64,000 nt of DNA from assembly GCA_015180985.1 (NCBI GenBank), contig CP054185.1, forward strand, positions 248,001-312,000, written 5' to 3'. Both the position numbers and the translations under genes were made by a program. The stretch is from Flammeovirgaceae bacterium. Lineage in GTDB: Bacteria; Bacteroidota; Bacteroidia; Cytophagales; Cyclobacteriaceae. The notes beneath the pieces are model-generated. The model saw nothing but the letters and a program-made list of their open reading frames with translations. It made no database searches and had not been told where the DNA came from. Shown here one piece after another: positions 25,352 to 33,910 of this stretch (its first letter is position 1; every line of letters starts with the position of its first letter).

Positions 25352-28300
25352 TCATCCACCGATTACTTCAACTTTAGTCAAGCTGTCTTCCCGCATGAAC
25401 TCCTCGGCACGCTGGCTCACCATTGGAATTTTATCCATAGCGTCAACTTCAATCATATTCACGCCAAAGTCTTCTGCAACAGTTCCCTTAATCAGGTAAA
25501 ACCCGCGGCCACGGAAGGGAAACCTGCGGGCCGCATCCGGAAAATGAACGGTATCAAACACGTCACCCTGCTTATCGTAAAACGTGCCGAAATACATCGG
25601 GTCGCCTTTGATGGTGCTGGTATACTTGATAGTTACCATATAACCTAAAATACAAACGGTCTTTCCGATGCAACCCGGCAAATCGCCTACCGTATGTGTT
25701 GAGTCAACCGGTGTAACCAGTTTAAACGGATTGCACAACGGAAAGCCGAGCAGTTCAATTTCATCAAAGGCATCTTCCAGTTCACCACGCTGCAGGGGCG
25801 GCAGCGGGTACTCGGCCGGCTCGGTGTCAAACAATTCAGCCGATGGCACTTTTGTTCTGGCCTGGCCGAGGTACAGCATCGCCTCCCACAACAATCGCTG
25901 TTTCGACTTACCGGTAAACCGGAATGCACCTACCCGGATTAAAATACGTACTTGCTCTAACCCGGGGTTTACTCTTCGCAAAAAATCATGCAGACTTTTA
26001 AATTCTCCGCAGCGACTGCGCTCGACAGCAATTTGCTGTGCAATGCGGGTTTCGAGGCTTTTCAGGTGGATAAATCCCAGGTACATGCAATTGCCATAGA
26101 TTGTGGTGAGGTATTCGCTGTAATTCACACAAGGTGCCTCCATAACAGCTCCGTTCATCCGCGCCTCATGAACATAGAACTCGGTTTTATAAAATCCGCC
26201 AAAGTTGTTGATCACACCCACCATAAACTCCAGCGGGTAATGGGCCTTCAGGTACAAACTCTGGTAGCTCTCCACGGCATAACTGGCCGAATGCCCCTTG
26301 GCAAAGGAATAGCCTGAGAAACTTTCAATCTCATACCACACCCGTTCAATAACATGTTGAGGGTAGTTGCGCTGCCGGCAGTTTTCAAAAAATTTATCCT
26401 GCACCCGCTTAAACTCTTCGCGCGACCGGTACTTGCCCGACATGCCCCTGCGCAGCACATCGGCCTCTGTTAAGGTGAGACCGGCAAAATAGTGCGCTAC
26501 TTTAATCACATCTTCCTGGTACACCATTACGCCATAGGTTTCTTTCATCAGCTCATCCATCTTCGGATGAATCGATTCATACGTACCCCCGTTTTGAACA
26601 GCATGAAAGCGTTCGATGTACGCGCGCATCATGCCCGAACGCGCCACACCCGGCCTGATGATGGAACTGGCCGCCACCAGCGTGAGGTAGTCTTCGCACC
26701 TCAACTTGCCCAGTAACATGCGCATGGCGGGCGACTCCACATAAAAACAACCCATGGTTTTGCCGGCACGCATCAGCTGCTTTATTTTCTCATCCTTTTT
26801 AAAATCACCAAAGCGGTACACATTTACATCAACACCGCGGTTGCGCCTTATATGCTTTACGGTTTCCTTAATATGCCCCAGCCCGCGCTGGCTGAGAATG
26901 TCAAATTTGTAGATGCCCAAATCTTCGGCATTGTGCATTTCGAAGTGCGATACGGGTAAACCTTTTGGCGGTAGTTCGGTGGCGGTATAGGCATAGATGG
27001 GTTTTTCGGTGATGAGCACACCACCGGCATGGATGGAAATGTTGGCGGGCAAATCCTTGATGCGATCGGCATAGTTAAAAATCAGTTCAGTAATGTGATC
27101 GCGGTGGCGGTTTTCTTCCGGGTATTCCACCAACGCATCAATTTCGGCTTTAGGTAAACCGAACACTTTTCCCAGCTCGCGCAGCACCGAGCGCTTCTGG
27201 TAGGTAACATGCGTACCCAGCAGGCATACGTGGTCGCGGCCGTATCGGGAAAACAGGTATTCATAAACAGCATCGCGGTTGTCCCACGAAAAGTCAATGT
27301 CAAAATCGGGTGGCGAGGTGCGCTCGGTGTTTAAAAACCGTTCGAAATACAGGTCCAGTTCAACCGGGTCAACGTTGGTAATGCCCAGGCAGTAGGCCAC
27401 CATGCTGTTGGCTCCGCTGCCGCGGCCCACAAAATCGAAATGGCTGGCGCGGGCAAAGCAAACCAGGTCGTAGGCAATCAGGTAATAGGCACAAAATCCC
27501 TTCTGCCGGATGATGCTGAGTTCGCGCTGAAAGCGTTCGCGTAAAACCGGATTGCCGGCATCGTACAGCCGTTGAAAACCTTCCCACGCCCGGGTAACCA
27601 GAAAATCCCAGTCGCTGGCTTCGCTGCCGGTAACGTGTTTTTTATTCTTGTCTTCACCCAGCGTAAAATCAATTGAACACTGATTGAGCAGCCGGGTAGT
27701 GTTTTCAATCAATTCAGGATAGCGCGCCAGCCGGTTCATCAATTCTTGAACTGGCATCATCACCTCATCGGCACGGGCCTGCCGGTAGGGATGCAGCTTG
27801 CTGAGCACCGTGTTGTAGTGGATGGCCCGCAACAACCGGTGTACATTAAAATCAATTGCCGAGGAAAACGTTACCGGCTGAAGCAACACAAACCGTGGTG
27901 CATATGCTTTTCGGTTGGGATACCGGTTGTATTGGTTTAGCTGATGAAGCCCTACCCCGATAAATTCATTGGAGCGCAGGCGTTCCGGTTCTGTTTTTCC
28001 GAAAGGATAAATAACAAAAACATCTTCTATTTCGGGGGCCCGCTGTGGAAACGGCTTGCCGGCAGCATGGTGGTGCGACAGAAACCGGTTTATCTTTTCA
28101 AAGCCGCTGTTGTTGCGCGCCAGGATAACATACAGTAATTCATGGTCGCTCTCCTTGTTTCTGAACTCCACTCCAAGTACTATCTCCAGGTTCTTGTCTG
28201 TCCCCCGCTGAAGGAGTGTTTTACAAACCCGCAGCATTTCAATGTACGAGGCCACATTGTTGATTTCGGTTAGCGCCAGTTTGCGCACTCCGCATCGGCA

Positions 28301-28375
28301 GGCTTCCTCTGCCAGTTTTTGCACCGGCAGGGTGCCATATTTAAAACTAAAGGCGGTATGGCAGTTCAGGTACAT
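25352..28375 (-). CDS. DNA polymerase III alpha subunit-like (DnaE family, short accessory form)
   Basis: C-family DNA polymerase of 1007 residues, shorter than the roughly 1200-residue replicative DnaE. The palm carries FVGRGSGANSMVAYCLGI and the catalytic aspartates in PDFDIDF (about residues 356-362), with the third expected in IYKFDILSQRGLGHI. A helix-hairpin-helix (about 800) and an OB domain (about 900-980) follow. The PHP domain is degenerate: the first motif is NCHTAFS instead of HxH and TEINN replaces TDHxN, so metal-dependent proofreading is unlikely. It resembles the accessory, translesion-type DnaE group, but no imuA, imuB, dinB or lexA is adjacent. Confidence 0.88.
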   Translation of the reverse strand: MYLNCHTAFSFKYGTLPVQKLAEEACRCGVRKLALTEINNVASYIEMLRVCKTLLQRGTDKNLEIVLGVEFRNKESDHELLYVILARNNSGFEKINRFLSHHHAAGKPFPQRAPEIEDVFVIYPFGKTEPERLRSNEFIGVGLHQLNQYNRYPNRKAYAPRFVLLQPVTFSSAIDFNVHRLLRAIHYNTVLSKLHPYRQARADEVMMPVQELMNRLARYPELIENTTRLLNQCSIDFTLGEDKNKKHVTGSEASDWDFLVTRAWEGFQRLYDAGNPVLRERFQRELSIIRQKGFCAYYLIAYDLVCFARASHFDFVGRGSGANSMVAYCLGITNVDPVELDLYFERFLNTERTSPPDFDIDFSWDNRDAVYEYLFSRYGRDHVCLLGTHVTYQKRSVLRELGKVFGLPKAEIDALVEYPEENRHRDHITELIFNYADRIKDLPANISIHAGGVLITEKPIYAYTATELPPKGLPVSHFEMHNAEDLGIYKFDILSQRGLGHIKETVKHIRRNRGVDVNVYRFGDFKKDEKIKQLMRAGKTMGCFYVESPAMRMLLGKLRCEDYLTLVAASSIIRPGVARSGMMRAYIERFHAVQNGGTYESIHPKMDELMKETYGVMVYQEDVIKVAHYFAGLTLTEADVLRRGMSGKYRSREEFKRVQDKFFENCRQRNYPQHVIERVWYEIESFSGYSFAKGHSASYAVESYQSLYLKAHYPLEFMVGVINNFGGFYKTEFYVHEARMNGAVMEAPCVNYSEYLTTIYGNCMYLGFIHLKSLETRIAQQIAVERSRCGEFKSLHDFLRRVNPGLEQVRILIRVGAFRFTGKSKQRLLWEAMLYLGQARTKVPSAELFDTEPAEYPLPPLQRGELEDAFDEIELLGFPLCNPFKLVTPVDSTHTVGDLPGCIGKTVCILGYMVTIKYTSTIKGDPMYFGTFYDKQGDVFDTVHFPDAARRFPFRGRGFYLIKGTVAEDFGVNMIEVDAMDKIPMVSQRAEEFMREDSLTKVEVIGG

Positions 28376-28380
28376 GGTGC

Positions 28381-28388
28381 TAAAGGTA
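28381..28388 (-). promoter_or_regulatory. Candidate -7 element (TACCTTTA) for the DnaE-like gene
   Basis: Matches TAnnTTTG at all but the last base, 5 bases before the start codon, a common spacing for nearly leaderless Bacteroidota mRNAs. Confidence 0.35.
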
Positions 28389-28524
28389 AATGGTTGACGG
28401 GCCGGTTATGCAGGGTGCGTCCTGAGCCTGTCAGCAATTGTCAGGAAAAAAATCACGCTTTAATTAACAGAAATAAAACCACCGGAAAATACGCTGAAAC
28501 TGCCCTATGCATTAACTTGCCTGC

Positions 28525-29388
28525 ATGCCCCGCATCTCCGAAACCGACCTTATCCTGAATAAAGACGGCAGTGTTTACCACCTTAACCTGCTGCCAAAAC
28601 ATGTATCGGAAATTGTAATCATGGTGGGCGACCCGGGCCGGGTTTACCGGGTAAGCCGGTTTTTTGATGAGGTGGTATTTGAAATGAACAAGCGGGAGTT
28701 CATTACGCACGTGGGAGAATTTAATGGGAAACGAATAACTGTGATGAGTACCGGCATCGGCACCGACAACGTTGAAATTGTACTGACCGAACTGGATGCG
28801 CTGGTGAATATCGATTTGAAAACCCGCGAACCGAAAACCAAAAAGAAAAAACTGAAGATTATCCGCATCGGCACCTCCGGGGCGTTGCAGGAAGATATTC
28901 CGGTGGGCGCTCATTTAATATCAGAATACGGTGTGGGGCTCGATAACCTTATGAATTTTTACGAATTGCCTTTGACTAATTTTGAAAAGCGCATCGGCAA
29001 AGATATTAAACGCCATACCGGCCTTGCGTTTACACCGTACGTGGTGCGCGGATCCGACTTATTGTTAACCCGGATCGGTCAGGACATGATTGTTGGTAAT
29101 ACCATTACTGCTCCAGGATTCTACGCCCCGCAGGGACGGAAAATACGGGCCACCGCGCGCTACCCGAATCTGCTGGACGATTTTACATATTACCACAACA
29201 AGGCCGGTAATTTCTGGTTAACCAATTTTGAAATGGAAACGGCAGCGTACTATGCACTCGGCCGGTTGCTCGACCATGAAGTAATCAGCGTTAACGCCAT
29301 TATCGCCAACCGGGTCAAGAAAAAGTTTATGAAAAATCACGATAAGGCTATTGATGATTTGATACAAAAAGTACTGGAACGGGTATAA
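28525..29388 (+). CDS. Nucleoside phosphorylase (uridine phosphorylase-like)
   Basis: PNP/UDP family protein of 287 residues. Motifs are IVMVGDPGRVYRVSRFF (phosphate-binding Gly-Asp-Pro), VMSTGIGTDNVEIVLTEL, IIRIGTSGALQEDIPVG and the C-terminal NFEMETAAYYALGRLL with the ribose-binding Met-Glu. The reaction is phosphorolysis of a nucleoside in salvage. The closest match is to Udp; the base specificity is not certain. Insertion of a lysine-rich stretch (KTREPKTKKKK) before the central strand is unusual. Confidence 0.88.
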   Translation: MPRISETDLILNKDGSVYHLNLLPKHVSEIVIMVGDPGRVYRVSRFFDEVVFEMNKREFITHVGEFNGKRITVMSTGIGTDNVEIVLTELDALVNIDLKTREPKTKKKKLKIIRIGTSGALQEDIPVGAHLISEYGVGLDNLMNFYELPLTNFEKRIGKDIKRHTGLAFTPYVVRGSDLLLTRIGQDMIVGNTITAPGFYAPQGRKIRATARYPNLLDDFTYYHNKAGNFWLTNFEMETAAYYALGRLLDHEVISVNAIIANRVKKKFMKNHDKAIDDLIQKVLERV

Positions 29389-29391
29389 CAC

Positions 29392-29543
29392 TAGAAGCCA
29401 TCTCAAAAATAAACTTAACCACAAAGGCCACTAAGTACACACAAAGAACACGGAGAAACACAATATACTGACCTCTTTCTTTGTGACCTTTGTGCTTTAT
29501 CTGTGCTACTTTGTGGTTAACCTGATTTTTGAGATGGCTTCTA
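29392..29543. repeat. MITE-like inverted repeat element, 152 bp
   Basis: The ends TAGAAGCCATCTCAAAAAT (29392-29410) and its exact complement (29525-29543) are perfect 19-base inverted repeats. The arms continue imperfectly inward over TTAACCACAAAG and CACAAAG-rich sequence. No coding frame is inside. The right end supplies the stop codon of the SirB1-like gene. The terminal GAAGCCATCTCAAAA resembles ends of some Bacteroidota insertion sequences. Confidence 0.75.
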
Positions 29544-30395
29544 AACGCCCAGGTCGGCTCCATCGGCAATCAGCAACAGCAGCTCTTTCACCTCTTCGGC
29601 TTTATCGTGTTCGCCCATTTTATCAAACGACATAATAAGATTTCGGAAAACCCTGCGCACAATTTCAAGGCTGGAACACGGCTCGAAAAAGGAAGGTTGC
29701 GGAGCCAGGTGCAACTCATGAATATAGTTTTCAATATCCTGCCGTGAAAAAATCAGCCCCTTATTAAAAGCATTGATATAAAACTGCGTCTTCTCGTCTT
29801 TATAGGTAAGAATAAACAGGTTGGGCAGGTTAACGCCATATATTGGCAGTTTTAGTTTTTGAGCAACCAGCATGTAAATAACGCACAACGAAATGGGATT
29901 TCCTTTACGGGTTTCGAGCACCACGTTTATCATGGAGTTGCCCGGTGAATGAAAATTTTTTGTGTTGGCCCCAAACTTCAGTTTATTGAACAACACACCA
30001 TTCAACACCTTTACCTGATCGAACGCATATAGATCGGGCTTAAATTCAAGCCAGGCTTCGTAATAAATCTGTTCCAAATCCTGTTTTAATCGCTCCAGTT
30101 CAAGATCAGGATATTGGTAGGTAGCAATCAGCCACAGCCCGGTAAGCAAATCCTGATCCGTACTGGCATACCAATCCGCCACACGTTGCTTTAAAAGTTC
30201 ATATTGAAGATCATGGATAAGGTCCTCAATCTTACGTTGCACCAACGGGTTAAAATTGTTCTCCCATTCCTGCTCCAGGTATGGAATTACCTCCTTTCCG
30301 AGTGAGCGGATTTTATCGGTTACCTCCGAAACGACCTGCTCGTCATTATCATCAAGCAGCGAAACCAGCGCTTTCAGTTCTTTGTCAGTCATCAC
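29541..30395 (-). CDS. SirB1/YchA-like transglutaminase-core protein
   Basis: Cytoplasmic protein of 284 residues. An N-terminal helical part with HEAT-like character (residues 1-70) precedes a Transglut_core2 domain: LETRKGNPISLCVIYMLVAQKLKLPIYGVNLPNLFIL is the family core, where the usual catalytic Cys is Cys in SLCVIY. SirB1-type proteins have no firm biochemical role. It overlaps the carboxylase gene by four bases. Its TAG stop lies at the very edge of the inverted-repeat element. Confidence 0.82.
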   Translation of the reverse strand: MMTDKELKALVSLLDDNDEQVVSEVTDKIRSLGKEVIPYLEQEWENNFNPLVQRKIEDLIHDLQYELLKQRVADWYASTDQDLLTGLWLIATYQYPDLELERLKQDLEQIYYEAWLEFKPDLYAFDQVKVLNGVLFNKLKFGANTKNFHSPGNSMINVVLETRKGNPISLCVIYMLVAQKLKLPIYGVNLPNLFILTYKDEKTQFYINAFNKGLIFSRQDIENYIHELHLAPQPSFFEPCSSLEIVRRVFRNLIMSFDKMGEHDKAEEVKELLLLIADGADLGV

Positions 30396-32026
30396 GTTTG
30401 AATAACGCCTACATTAAACCGTTCAACCGGTGCATGATTAGCCGCTTCAATGCCCATGGAAATAACCTGCCGGGTTTCAACCGGATCGATAATGCCGTCA
30501 ACCCAGAGGCGGGCGGCAGCGTAATATGGGCTTAGTTGCTCGTTGTACCGATCAGTTATCTCTTTAAGCAAACCGGCTTCCTCTTCTTTGCTGATTTCCT
30601 TTCCCTGCGATTTGAGCGCAGCCACCCGTATCTGCAGCAGCGTTTTGGCTGCCGAAGCCCCGCTCATAACGGCAATCTGGGCAGAAGGCCAGGCAAAAAT
30701 GAGCCGCGGATCGTAGGCCTTGCCGCACATGGCGTAGTTGCCGGCTCCGTACGAGTTGCCCATGATGATGGTAAACTTGGGCACCGTGCTGTTGGCCATG
30801 GCATTCACCATTTTGGCGCCATCTTTTATTATTCCGCCATGCTCGGCTTTGCTGCCCACCATAAAGCCGCTTACATCCTGCAGAAATACCAACGGAATTT
30901 TACGCTGGTTGCAGTTCATAATAAAGCGCGCGGCCTTGTCGGCCGAGTCGGAATAAATTACTCCGCCCATCTGCATCTCGCCTTTTTTTGACTTAACCAC
31001 TTTTCGCTGGTTGGCAACAATGCCTACGGCCCAGCCGTCTATCCGGGCGGTACCGCAAATCAGCGTTTTGCCATACAAGGCTTTGTATTCATCGAAGGCT
31101 GAGTCATCAACCAACCGGTGGATGATTTCCATAGTGTCGTACGGTTTAACCCGGTCGGCAGGAAAAATTCCATACAGGTCCTTCAGATCAGCCTTTGGCA
31201 TAGTGGGTGTTGCCCGGTCAAAGCCGGCCGGTTCGTGATGCCCCAGTTTATCGAACAGCGAGCGGATGTAATCCAGACAGGCTTCATCGTTGGGAAATTT
31301 ATTATCGGTTACACCGGATATTTCGCAGTGTGTAGTAGCTCCGCCCAGCGTTTCATTGTCTATCTCTTCGCCAATGGCTGCTTTCACCAGGTATGAACCC
31401 GCCAGGAAAATGGAACCCGTTTTATCCACAATCATAGCTTCATCCGACATGATGGGCAGGTAAGCGCCACCGGCCACACAGCTGCCCATGATGGCGGCAA
31501 TCTGCACAATGCCCATGCTTGACATCCTTGCATTATTTCTGAACTGCCGGCCGAAGTGTTCTTTATCCGGAAAAATTTCATCCTGCATGGGCAGAAACAC
31601 TCCGGCACTATCAACCAAATAAACAATGGGCAGGCGGTTTTCCATGGCAATCTCCTGAGCGCGCAGGTTTTTCTTGGCAGTAATCGGAAACCACGCGCCC
31701 GCCTTTACGGTAGCATCGTTGGCTACAATTACGCATTGGCGGCCTTTAATATAGCCGATGCCGGTAACCACACCACCCGATGGGCAGCCCCCTTGTTCTT
31801 TGTACATGCCGTCACCGGCAAACAACCCGATTTCAAGAAAAGCAGCGTCCTTATCGGTGAGGTAGGCAATGCGCTCGCGGGCTGTAAGCTTACCTTTTTG
31901 GTGCTGCTCTTTTATTTTCTTTTCTCCCCCACCCAGTTTCGTAGCGACCGTCTTTACATGCAGGCGGTGAATCATCTGCTTGTACTGATCTTCATTCCGG
32001 TTAAACTCCAGGTCTTTCTCAGGCAT
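30392..32026 (-). CDS. Acyl-CoA carboxylase carboxyltransferase beta subunit (methylcrotonyl-CoA carboxylase-like)
   Basis: Carboxyltransferase of 544 residues with the crotonase-fold N and C halves. DSAGVFLPMQDEIFPDKEHFGR followed by NNARMSSMGI resembles 3-methylcrotonyl-CoA carboxylase beta, used in leucine breakdown, more than propionyl-CoA carboxylase. The GGATTHCEISGVTD and GNSYGAGNYAMCGKAYDPR blocks are the biotin- and acyl-CoA-binding regions. The biotin-carrying alpha subunit is not in the window. It is cotranscribed with MlaD (2-base gap). Confidence 0.9.
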   Translation of the reverse strand: MPEKDLEFNRNEDQYKQMIHRLHVKTVATKLGGGEKKIKEQHQKGKLTARERIAYLTDKDAAFLEIGLFAGDGMYKEQGGCPSGGVVTGIGYIKGRQCVIVANDATVKAGAWFPITAKKNLRAQEIAMENRLPIVYLVDSAGVFLPMQDEIFPDKEHFGRQFRNNARMSSMGIVQIAAIMGSCVAGGAYLPIMSDEAMIVDKTGSIFLAGSYLVKAAIGEEIDNETLGGATTHCEISGVTDNKFPNDEACLDYIRSLFDKLGHHEPAGFDRATPTMPKADLKDLYGIFPADRVKPYDTMEIIHRLVDDSAFDEYKALYGKTLICGTARIDGWAVGIVANQRKVVKSKKGEMQMGGVIYSDSADKAARFIMNCNQRKIPLVFLQDVSGFMVGSKAEHGGIIKDGAKMVNAMANSTVPKFTIIMGNSYGAGNYAMCGKAYDPRLIFAWPSAQIAVMSGASAAKTLLQIRVAALKSQGKEISKEEEAGLLKEITDRYNEQLSPYYAAARLWVDGIIDPVETRQVISMGIEAANHAPVERFNVGVIQT

Positions 32027-32028
32027 GA

Positions 32029-32991
32029 CTACTTTTTTGCATCCTCCTTTCGCTGGCGTTCCAGGTCGCGCTGAATTTTGTTTCGGCTTTTACCCAGCGG
32101 AGCCATAAAGTGTTTAGGATTTTCGTTGAGGTGATTGGCTAATGAATCAAGCGAAACTAACAGCTTGTTGAGATTCACGTATAAGGTGTCCTCCGTCATC
32201 AGTTTGCTCATGGTATTATCGCCCTTGCTTAAGCGCGACAGCGATTCGTTGAGTTTTGCCAGGGTGCCCTCAATATTTTTCAGCGTCTTGCTTACTTCTA
32301 CGGCCTTCAGCGAGTCAGAAAAAACTTTCAGGTTGGTAAGCGTGGGGCGTAGTTCGGATAGGGTGCCCCGCAGGCTGCGCGACAATGCACTCAGATTAGC
32401 AGAAACGCTATCCATTTTATGGTTGGCATTAACAATGGTGTTGTTGAGCAAAACCGGAGTTTGTTTAAACCCGTCAAATATCGAATCCAGTTTATATGAA
32501 TTGCGGCCCAGGTTATCAAGTATTGTATTGAGTTTACGAAGCGTACTTTGTAAATTATCGGTAACCGGTGCAGCATTTTCGGCCAGAAAATCGGTAATGC
32601 CTTTGGCCACATCCGATCGCAACGTGTCCTTGGCTTTCAGTTCACGCCTGATGCGGCCGATATTTAATTGAATAAACTTGGTGCCCAGAAAATCGCCATT
32701 CAGAATGGCCACCGTTGAATCGCCCAGACGCACGTACGAATCAATTTCCATCTCAACAATAACACGCCTTCTCACCTGGTCAATCTGTATGCGGCTAACC
32801 CGGCCCACCGAAACCCCGCTCAGAAAAACCTGGTTGGAAGGCATGAGTTGATCCACGTTTTCGTAAACGGCATAATATTTTTTTCGGGAAGAAAAGAAAT
32901 CAATGCCCTTCAGGTAATTGAAGCCCAGGTAGAGCAACACCAATGACACGACCATGAACAGGCCTACACGTACTTCTTTGGATATCTTCAT
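32029..32991 (-). CDS. MlaD family (MCE domain) lipid-transport protein
   Basis: Protein of 320 residues with one N-terminal membrane anchor (residues 9-27), a single MCE domain (NVDQLMPSNQVFLSGVSVGRVSRIQID) and a long C-terminal helical region predicted to be coiled coil. MCE proteins form hexamers that shuttle phospholipids between inner and outer membranes. The MlaE and MlaF partners are not in this window. It lies 31 bases after a cell-wall amidase gene. Confidence 0.92.
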   Translation of the reverse strand: MKISKEVRVGLFMVVSLVLLYLGFNYLKGIDFFSSRKKYYAVYENVDQLMPSNQVFLSGVSVGRVSRIQIDQVRRRVIVEMEIDSYVRLGDSTVAILNGDFLGTKFIQLNIGRIRRELKAKDTLRSDVAKGITDFLAENAAPVTDNLQSTLRKLNTILDNLGRNSYKLDSIFDGFKQTPVLLNNTIVNANHKMDSVSANLSALSRSLRGTLSELRPTLTNLKVFSDSLKAVEVSKTLKNIEGTLAKLNESLSRLSKGDNTMSKLMTEDTLYVNLNKLLVSLDSLANHLNENPKHFMAPLGKSRNKIQRDLERQRKEDAKK

Positions 32992-33022
32992 GCCGGGTGG
33001 GTTAACAGGATTATTTAAATCC

Positions 33023-33910
33023 TTAATTTAGAGATTCTACTTCATTTTTATACTCACGAACAGCCCGGTAAATCCCTGAAGCCAGCAGATCCTGACCTTT
33101 TTCGGAAGCCAGAAACTGCTCTTCCTTTTCGTTGGACAGAAACCCTACTTCAACCAGTACGCTGGGCATAGCTGTTTTCCATAATACCAGAAAGCCGGCC
33201 TGCTTTACACCGTGGTTTTTGCGCCCTACCCGTTTTTCAAATTGCTCCTGAATTTTTGCCGCCAGTTTCAGGCTGCTTTCGGTATACGCGCTTTGTGTAA
33301 GCGAAAACAATATGTATGACTCCGGGCTGTTCGGGTCAAATCCCTCTGCACGCTCCTTGGAGTTTTCATCCAAAAGAATAACTGAATTTTCCCGCTTGGC
33401 AACCGCCAGGTTGCTCTCTGTTTTATGAAGGCCCATTACCCAGGTTTCTGTTCCATACACCTGCGGACTGGGACTGGCATTTACATGAATGGAGATAAAT
33501 ATATCGGCTTTATTGCGGTTAGCCAGGTTGGCGCGGTCATCCCAGATTACATATCGATCGTCTTTGCGGGTGTACAGCACCTTAACACCAGGAATATTTT
33601 TCTGGATGTACTCACCAACCTTTAGCGATATACTCAGGGCGATGTCTTTCTCCTTATTATTGGCTTTACCAATGGTACCCGGATCTTTACCCCCATGGCC
33701 GGCATCAATTACAATGGTGTTTACTTTATACTCCCTTACCGGCAAGGTACTTGAGGAGTTTAGCAGGGTTATTGCTATGCAGAGCGCTGTTATTCCTATA
33801 TTCCTCACGGGCCTTACAATGTTCAACCGATTTGCAATACCTTTACGCAAAGTTGTGAATTTATACCGGATTTTCAACGTTTCGAACGTGCCCTCTGCCT
33901 TTAGCCGCAT
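33023..33910 (-). CDS. N-acetylmuramoyl-L-alanine amidase (Amidase_3)
   Basis: Zinc amidase that removes the stem peptide from peptidoglycan in the periplasm. Motifs are TIVIDAGHGGKDPG (first Zn His), ISIHVNASPSPQVYGTETW (second His), and VLVEVGFLSNEKEEQ with the catalytic Glu. Residues 36-53 form the only hydrophobic leader. The only ATG start, at 33910, gives a 35-residue basic stretch before that leader and overlaps the divergent LptD-like gene; a GTG at 33808 would place the leader at the N-terminus and is a likely alternative. Confidence 0.9.
   Translation of the reverse strand: MRLKAEGTFETLKIRYKFTTLRKGIANRLNIVRPVRNIGITALCIAITLLNSSSTLPVREYKVNTIVIDAGHGGKDPGTIGKANNKEKDIALSISLKVGEYIQKNIPGVKVLYTRKDDRYVIWDDRANLANRNKADIFISIHVNASPSPQVYGTETWVMGLHKTESNLAVAKRENSVILLDENSKERAEGFDPNSPESYILFSLTQSAYTESSLKLAAKIQEQFEKRVGRKNHGVKQAGFLVLWKTAMPSVLVEVGFLSNEKEEQFLASEKGQDLLASGIYRAVREYKNEVESLN

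Noticed and set aside
33489-33818. N-terminal extension of the LptD-like reading frame
   Set aside because: It would be antisense to the amidase catalytic core and would bury the signal peptide 140 residues inside the protein.
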